From: Anticarsia gemmatalis
Lineage: Eukaryota; Arthropoda; Insecta; Lepidoptera; Erebidae
Direction of reading: 5' to 3'
Assembly: GCF_050436995.1 (NCBI RefSeq)
Contig: NC_134773.1
Span: forward strand, 5,377,194 to 5,441,193
Length of the DNA: 64,000 bases
In this document: positions 58,480 through 64,000 of the stretch, piece by piece
How the letters are laid out: each line of letters begins with the position of its first letter
How positions within the stretch are numbered: position 1 is the first letter of the stretch
Translations under genes and position numbers: made by a program
The notes under the pieces: generated by a model
The model's database searches: none
What the model was told of the DNA's origin: nothing
The model's input: only the letters and a program-made list of their open reading frames with translations

Positions 58480-60629
58480 CGATATCAAAAACATCACAAA
58501 AAAAATAAACGACTATCACCAAAATTATTTCAAAATACTTATACCACAGTTAGTCTCTATAATTATAATTTTTATACCATAACAATAAAGCCCATCATAA
58601 AATGGCCGTAATAAAAGTGCTTAACGTCTCCCCTAACGACTTATTTATTATTATCAATTAACTATAACTTTTGCTATGACAGTTATTTATGGAGAATTAG
58701 ATATCTATATTGAAGGCAATATGGCCGCCGTGGTTAAAATATCATAGACTATAATTGTATATATTTTTTAGAAATTGCAAATATGATATGGATTTTTGTA
58801 ATTACTATTTAGTATAAAACAAAGTTGCTTTTCGCGTCTGTCCCTATGTCTGTATGTATGCTTACATCTTTTAGAAAAAGTCTTTAAAGTCATGGGCAGA
58901 AAATAGGCCACGCTAACATTAGTTTGTTTTACTTTCACCCAAACAATTTTAAACCGATAGTGATAAAATTAAGCATGAAGGTAGATGCCCAGTCCCGAAA
59001 CAAAGCTTCAATTTCTTTCAAAATCAGATAGAGCTGAATATTAGTTCATTAGTAAGCTCAATCAGTCATAAACAACAAAATTATTCTTCAAATACCAAAT
59101 ATAGTTCCTATGAAAACATCAGCCTTATTCATAAAAATATTAATAAACGTCAAAAGATTATACCGTGACCGTAGGCATATAGATCTACGAGCGTAGCAAT
59201 GGTCTACGATCGTAGCACATGCGTAGCATGTGTCGTAGAACATAATCGAAGAAATCGGCTATTTGAAGTCGAAAGTTTCAAACCACGGTCGATAGATGGC
59301 ATTAGCATCGCGGTAACAAAATAAAATTATTTCGTCCTAAGTTTTTCAACTCGGGAAAGATAAAAACAAGCTTATTATCAATGAAAAGTTTTCTGAAATT
59401 CTATTTATTCTTACTGAAACATTTTTATAGATCAAAGTGATAGTAACTTTTTGTAAGGACATTATCTCGTTCAAACGAAACTTATTAGTGAAGTTAGTTA
59501 CGGTTCAATGTTAAAGTTTACGGTTTTTTATAGATAGTGTTGTGCTGTTACGGTTATTTTTAGTCGATTTTTAGATGGGATATGTCAGTATTGATTATGA
59601 TTTGCGTCAAATAAGAAAACGAATTTTATACTTTTGCTTATGTGATGAATTAATACTTGGGTATGAATATAGAAAATACCTGATATTTTACAATTTGGTT
59701 GAATGAAAACAGATCGTTAACTATATATATATCATATACATTTCGTTCCTATATCTTCGTAATAATCACTACAAAAGTTAATATTTGGACAGTTTCTAGT
59801 ACTAAATCACTTACCCCTTTGCCAATAATTTATTTAATAAATTAGAGCAAATTTTACGAAACCCCCGTATAGTTATCCAAAGAAATGTAGAGCAACATAC
59901 CTGTAACAAAAAAAACACCCATTAAAATATTGATAAAACCGCCATCTCTTGGCAGCAAAAGAGAAACCAACCGGGTAAGAGTTACACCAACCTCTTCACT
60001 AGTACTTCCACCCTTAACGAGATGGCGCTAAACGCAATTTTGACCGAACAATGGAAAATATTGATTTAAAGTACCCGTTTTGGGGGAGGGGGAGGGTTTT
60101 GCAATGTTCGCGGGTTATTTGGCTATGTCTGTGAGGAATTTACTGTTGACAAGAATCAAATTATGTGTGTTTCATTGTAGAATGAAATGAAATACGTTGA
60201 TATTACATTTGCGCCTTTCGGAGGGCAAATGTGAAATATTTTATCGAATTTCGTAAAAAGACTTTCTTTATTTTGATAAATTGTGTTCGAAAGCTTTCAA
60301 TTTCGAGAATTTAATAACGAATTTCTTAGAAATATAGTCTGTATTATCAATTTTGTTAAAACAAAATGGCGCTTGACATTTTAGTAACCTTACACTTTTA
60401 AGTAATTAATTAAACATTTATTCATTTAACAAAACATCTACTAAAACTATTTTCTTAATGATATATTTTACAAGATTCATTATTACTCGCAGAAAAGAAA
60501 TAACACATACAATTTCGCAGTTTTAATATTAATTAAATATAATTATACACAATCATGTTCTAATTAAAAACAAACATGATAATTTATGGCACGATTCACA
60601 GCTTAATTTCTGAATAAGTTCATAATAAA
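58480..60629. other. Gene-free stretch
   Basis: One small repeat (58.8 kb) and the CTACG cluster (59.2 kb); the rest is AT-rich and unrecognised. Confidence 0.45.
59165..59242. repeat. Cluster of CTACG/CGTAG motifs with hairpin
   Basis: CTACGAGCGTAGC, CTACGATCGTAGC and ACACATGCGTAGCATGTGT form overlapping short palindromes. A similar CGTAG-rich cluster is at 16812-16860. Confidence 0.5.
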
Positions 60630-60891
60630 CTAGCTGACCCGCGCAACTTAAATTGCGTCACATAAGAGAGAATGGGTCAAAATTTTCCTCGTTTTTGTTA
60701 CATTTTTTATTGCTACTCTGCTCCTTTTGGTCATAGCGTGATGATATATAGCCTATAACCTTCCTCGATAAATGGACTATCTAACACTGAAAGAATTTTT
60801 CAAATCGGACCAGATTCGTTCCTGAGATTAGCGCGTTCAAACAAACAAACTCTTCAGCTTTATAATATTAGTATTATAATATTAGTATAGA
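60630..60891 (-). mobile_element. Hel-1 copy
   Basis: CTAGCTGACCCGCGCAACTT to TATTAGTATAGA, with a 14-base repeat of the TATAATATTAGTAT end. Confidence 0.8.
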
Positions 60892-60904
60892 TTGAGCTAA
60901 GCAA

Positions 60905-61092
60905 AACTTAGCGGTCATTCCATAGATGGGTGACAGCATAGTGGTATTAGAACTGAGCGTCTCCGTGCTTCGGAGGGTAAAAAGTCGGTCCCGGTTGTTG
61001 TCAATTAAGATAACAGTCGTTAAGTCATGTCAAAAGTCTTTGGGCTTGAACAACTTTGACACTAGGTTGACCACTAACCATACGATAAGAAG
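60905..61092 (+). repeat. SINE-A copy, 5' truncated
   Basis: Begins at GCGGTCATTCCATAGATGGG and ends ACCATACGATAAGAAGA. It sits a few bases after the Hel-1 copy ending at 60891. Confidence 0.8.
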
Positions 61093-61312
61093 AAACATTT
61101 CAAAATCAATGCAGCAGTTTCATATCTTAACAGTTAAAATATGGCATTATTTATTTAATATTTTGTGTCCTCATTTCACGTTATCATGTAACAATTATGA
61201 CAGAACGTCACGACACCTCGCCGGAAGGGACCGGCAGGATGTGATGTGATGTGTTATTCAAACCACCCCTTAAGAGTAGGGGGTGAAAGTGTGTTGTTTG
61301 TTTTATACTTGT

Positions 61313-61400
61313 ATCATCCCGCGACTTCGTTCGAAAAGATTTTCTGGAATAAAAAGTATCCTATGTGTTATAGAGGTTATAAACTATTCGTATGCCAAAA
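61313..61400 (+). repeat. Interspersed repeat AAAAGTATCCTATG
   Basis: CCCGCGACTTCGTTCGAAAA...AATAAAAAGTATCCTATGTG; a shorter relative is at 52697-52755. Common in Lepidoptera, class uncertain. Confidence 0.5.
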
Positions 61401-61459
61401 TTCTATAGCTTTTGCAATTCTTTGAATCATTCCAAAAACTGTTTTAAAATTTTTATTTA

Positions 61460-61700
61460 TACCATTAATGTCCCACTGCTGGGTAAAGGTCTCCTCCCGT
61501 AATGAGGGAGGAGTTAGGCCTTGAGTCCACCGCGCTGGCCAAGTGAGGGTTGGGGACTTTGCATACCTTCAAGAACTGTTCTAAAGAACTCTCAGGCATG
61601 CAAGGTTGCATCACGATGTTTTCCTTCACCGTTGGAACAAGTGATAATTATTTCTAATACACACATTACTTGGAAAAGTCATTGGCCTCGGGTACGAATC
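61460..61700 (-). repeat. SINE-C copy, nearly complete
   Basis: ACCATTAATGTCCCACTGCT to CATTGGCCTCGGGTACGAAT. The B box is degraded (GGGTACGAATCC). Explains the ORF at 61521. Confidence 0.75.
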
Positions 61701-62142
61701 CTCGATCATTTTCGTGAAAAAACGTGTCTGTTTAAAAAAACAGCCAGTTTTCCTTCACCGTTAAAACCATGTTTTCACTATTAAAGGTGACTCGAACCCA
61801 ATAGCCATAAACTTATTTATAATAGAACACATAATATAAAAAGATAATATCTTTTAAACTCATGCCACCCTGGTACTTACACTCCAGACAGAATTATGTA
61901 TTTGTGAGGGAAAGAGGGTTTTTTTTTGGAAAACGTGAGGTTCTATGAAAATGCAGTATAAATGTGATTGAAAATAATTTAAAAATCGGGAATGTTTGTT
62001 TTTATTTGGGTTACTTGTATTACGCAAATTAAAATTTCACATTTTTATGCTTCCCAATATTTTATCCATTTAAATTTTAAAGTAACAACAGTTCAGAATT
62101 CCAAAGTTATCTTATTCTATCGTAATTTAGTAAGGCGCTAAC

Positions 62143-62200
62143 CAAACTCACTCCCGACGCAACGGTAGCGGCGTTACCTAAACCACTGCGCCGTGGAGGC
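62143..62200 (-). repeat. tRNA-like SINE head fragment
   Basis: CTCCCGACGCAACGGTAGCG...CCTAAACCACTGCGCCGTGG; the reverse starts GGCGCAGTGGTTTAGG, an A box like SINE-D. Confidence 0.5.
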
Positions 62201-62489
62201 AGTCAGAACTTCATATTGTACATTATATCAGCATCTGAGCCAACACAATCAAGTATCGGGTATCAATGATCGTATAGTACTCCTTATCGAATGTGTTTAC
62301 GAGCGCGCGTGTCCTCCGCCATGTTAGTTAGTTACGATTAGTTCCTGCTGCATGGCTTTTATTTACACATTGTATGTTACTACTGTGTCTACAGATAGTT
62401 AGAACCATAGACGATTTATGGTCAGTTTCTTTATCAAAGGCAGTGATAGCCGAGTGGTATAAGTTGACACCTATTGCTGTTATTGAAGA

Positions 62490-62721
62490 CTAGCTGACCC
62501 GCGCAACTTCGCTTGCTTCACATAAGACAGAATGGGTAAAAATTTTACCCGTTTCTGTAACATTTTTTATTGCTACTCTGCAGAGAGAAAGGACATAGGC
62601 TATATAACATCACGCTACGACCAAAAGGAGCAGAGTACCAGTAATTAATGTTACAAAAACGGGGAAAATTTTCACCCATTCTCTCTTATTTGACGCAAGC
62701 AAAGTTGCGCGGGTCAGCTAG
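62490..62721. mobile_element. Palindromic Hel-1 element with two 3' ends
   Basis: The left half runs CTAGCTGACCCGCGCAACTT...CTACTCTGCAGAG; the right half is its reverse, ending GCAAAGTTGCGCGGGTCAG plus CTAG. Both outer ends carry the Helitron 3' hairpin and CTAG; no 5' TC end is present. It interrupts a SINE-C head at 62440-62470. Confidence 0.8.
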
Positions 62722-62939
62722 TTTTAAATAAAAAGATCTTGAAAAGGATAGCACACAACTGTTCTTTCCTTTCGGAACAAATGTAGGTAGATAATGTTTC
62801 TAACAATTATAGGTTTTAATATTTAGTATCTGACCTCAATGAAAAACTGATTTGATTTTAATTACAACTTTAAATACAAATTGGACACCAAATCGGTAAG
62901 TTTCTATACTGTATAATTAAAATAACATGATTAATCAGT

Positions 62940-63048
62940 TCTTGGTATGCAAAGTCCCCGCAATTGGTCAGCGTGGTGGACTCAAGGCCTAGCCCCTCCC
63001 TCATTACGGGGGGAGACCCTTGCCCAGCAGTGGGATAGTAATGTTCAG
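62940..63048 (+). repeat. SINE-C tail fragment
   Basis: TTGGTATGCAAAGTCCCCGC...GTGGACTCAAGGCCTAGCCC...CCCAGCAGTGGGATAGTAAT. Confidence 0.75.
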
Positions 63049-63145
63049 TGTTTATTTTTCTTTTTTGACTGAACTCTGCAGCTCTGCAGACTTTATTTGA
63101 ATAATATGAGTTAAGTGTAAAATTAGGTATTAAACTATCATCAGT

Positions 63146-63215
63146 CTAGCCTTTCTTCCAACTATGTTGGAGTCGACTTCCTGTCTCACCGGATACAGCT
63201 GAATATCGGTATTTT
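63146..63215 (-). repeat. SINE-B 3'-end fragment
   Basis: TAGCCTTTCTTCCAACTATG, GGAGTCGACTTCCTGTCTCA; only about 70 bases of the tail remain. Confidence 0.7.
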
Positions 63216-63611
63216 ACAATCTTTACTAATACTAATTTTATCGAAATCGGTCCAGCAGTTTAGTCATAAAAGCATATCAAACAAACTTCCGTATTTACAA
63301 TATTAGTAAAATAATTTTAGTTTCAAACTTCACACACTAGATGGCGTTACACTCAATTTAAATTACTAATTACACGAGTTTCTACATTTCCTTAGATTTT
63401 AGTTATATGAGTATTTTGATTAATTCCCGTATGTTGTTGGCCTATAAACTAATATTATTTTGGTCTGGCAACTCGCCAAGCGTCGCAAAGGTTTCAAATC
63501 CTTATTTACATAAATGCTAGTTTTATTTTATGTCGTATTTCAGTTATATTCAGTTTTCAGTTGAAGTTCTGATTGAGGAATGTTTTGTTAATTTTATTAT
63601 AAATACTAGTG

Positions 63612-63790
63612 TAAACCAGCGGCTTTGCTCGCGGTAAAAAGTACTGTAAGTCCTTTTCTGTGGTGAAATCTAGTCTGCTTTTCATAAAAATCGGTTCGGC
63701 TGTTTTTACGTGATAAAAAAATAGGATAAGGATTACCAAAACGCACTTTTTCACTTATAACTAGCTCGACTTCGTGCGAGTATAGGACCA
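63612..63790 (+). repeat. Interspersed repeat near the right edge
   Basis: GTAAACCAGCGGCTTTGCTC...ATAAAAATCGGTTCGGCTGT...ACTAGCTCGACTTCGTGCGA. The wording is that of lepidopteran low-copy repeats; it accounts for the two small ORFs there. A related fragment is at 63215-63310 (ATCGAAATCGGTCCAGCAGT). Confidence 0.45.
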
Positions 63791-64000
63791 TATTATTACC
63801 CAAATAAATCTTTTCAAATAGAAAAGTCGTACACCTATTTTTTTTTGTCTTTCTAGTAATAAATATTGAATGAGTACAAAATTTTATTGATTACAAATAT
63901 AACTGCTTTGAATAATATATAACGTGTTCATTTGTTTTCACTTATAAAAACACTTAGAATAATTGAAGCACTCATCCATACTAACTTATTCGTATTTAGT

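Overview
The window is nuclear DNA from a moth or butterfly (Lepidoptera). The evidence is AT-rich, intron-bearing DNA with no operons, two split genes with ordinary GT-AG splice sites, and many short interspersed repeats of lepidopteran type: 5S-rRNA-derived SINEs, tRNA-derived SINEs, non-autonomous Helitrons with CTAG ends, and MITEs. No autonomous transposon protein, prokaryotic gene, virus or CRISPR array was seen.

Gene 1 (613-4964, minus strand, continuing off the left edge) is the mitochondrial prolyl-tRNA synthetase (PARS2). Six exons can be assembled with compatible phases: 4872-4964, 3650-3901, 3335-3415, 2403-2583, 1191-1363 and 613-731. They cover the N-terminus to the end of class II motif 3 (about 300 residues). 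The anticodon-binding domain must lie left of the window. The intron after exon 4 holds a partial second copy of exon 4, separated from it by a SINE.

Gene 2 (25443-37702, minus strand) is the neural RNA-binding protein Musashi (msi). Three coding exons, 37489-37702, 36304-36512 and 25443-26159, join in phase to a 379-residue protein with two RRMs and the conserved Musashi C-terminus. The 10-kb intron inside RRM1 carries a fold-back repeat into which a 2.5-kb element has inserted. That element contains a 21-bp minisatellite and a hairpin of about 1.5 kb. Downstream of the msi stop, 12.5 kb with no other recognisable gene ends at a good minus-strand poly(A) signal (12928-12933), so a very long msi 3' UTR is possible.

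The right part (about 37.8-64 kb) has no gene I can identify. It holds a GC-rich promoter-like island at 48.95-49.42 kb, a 624-bp hAT-like element with a perfect 8-bp target duplication, and many SINE, Helitron and MITE copies. Some may be upstream (5' UTR or regulatory) DNA of msi; exons too short or too AT-rich to see cannot be excluded.

The repeat families, with labels used only here, are: SINE-A and SINE-B (both with 5S rRNA-like heads), SINE-C, SINE-D and SINE-E (tRNA-like heads), Hel-1 (Helitron, 5' TC and 3' hairpin plus CTAG), palindromic MITE-P, and smaller inverted-repeat families.
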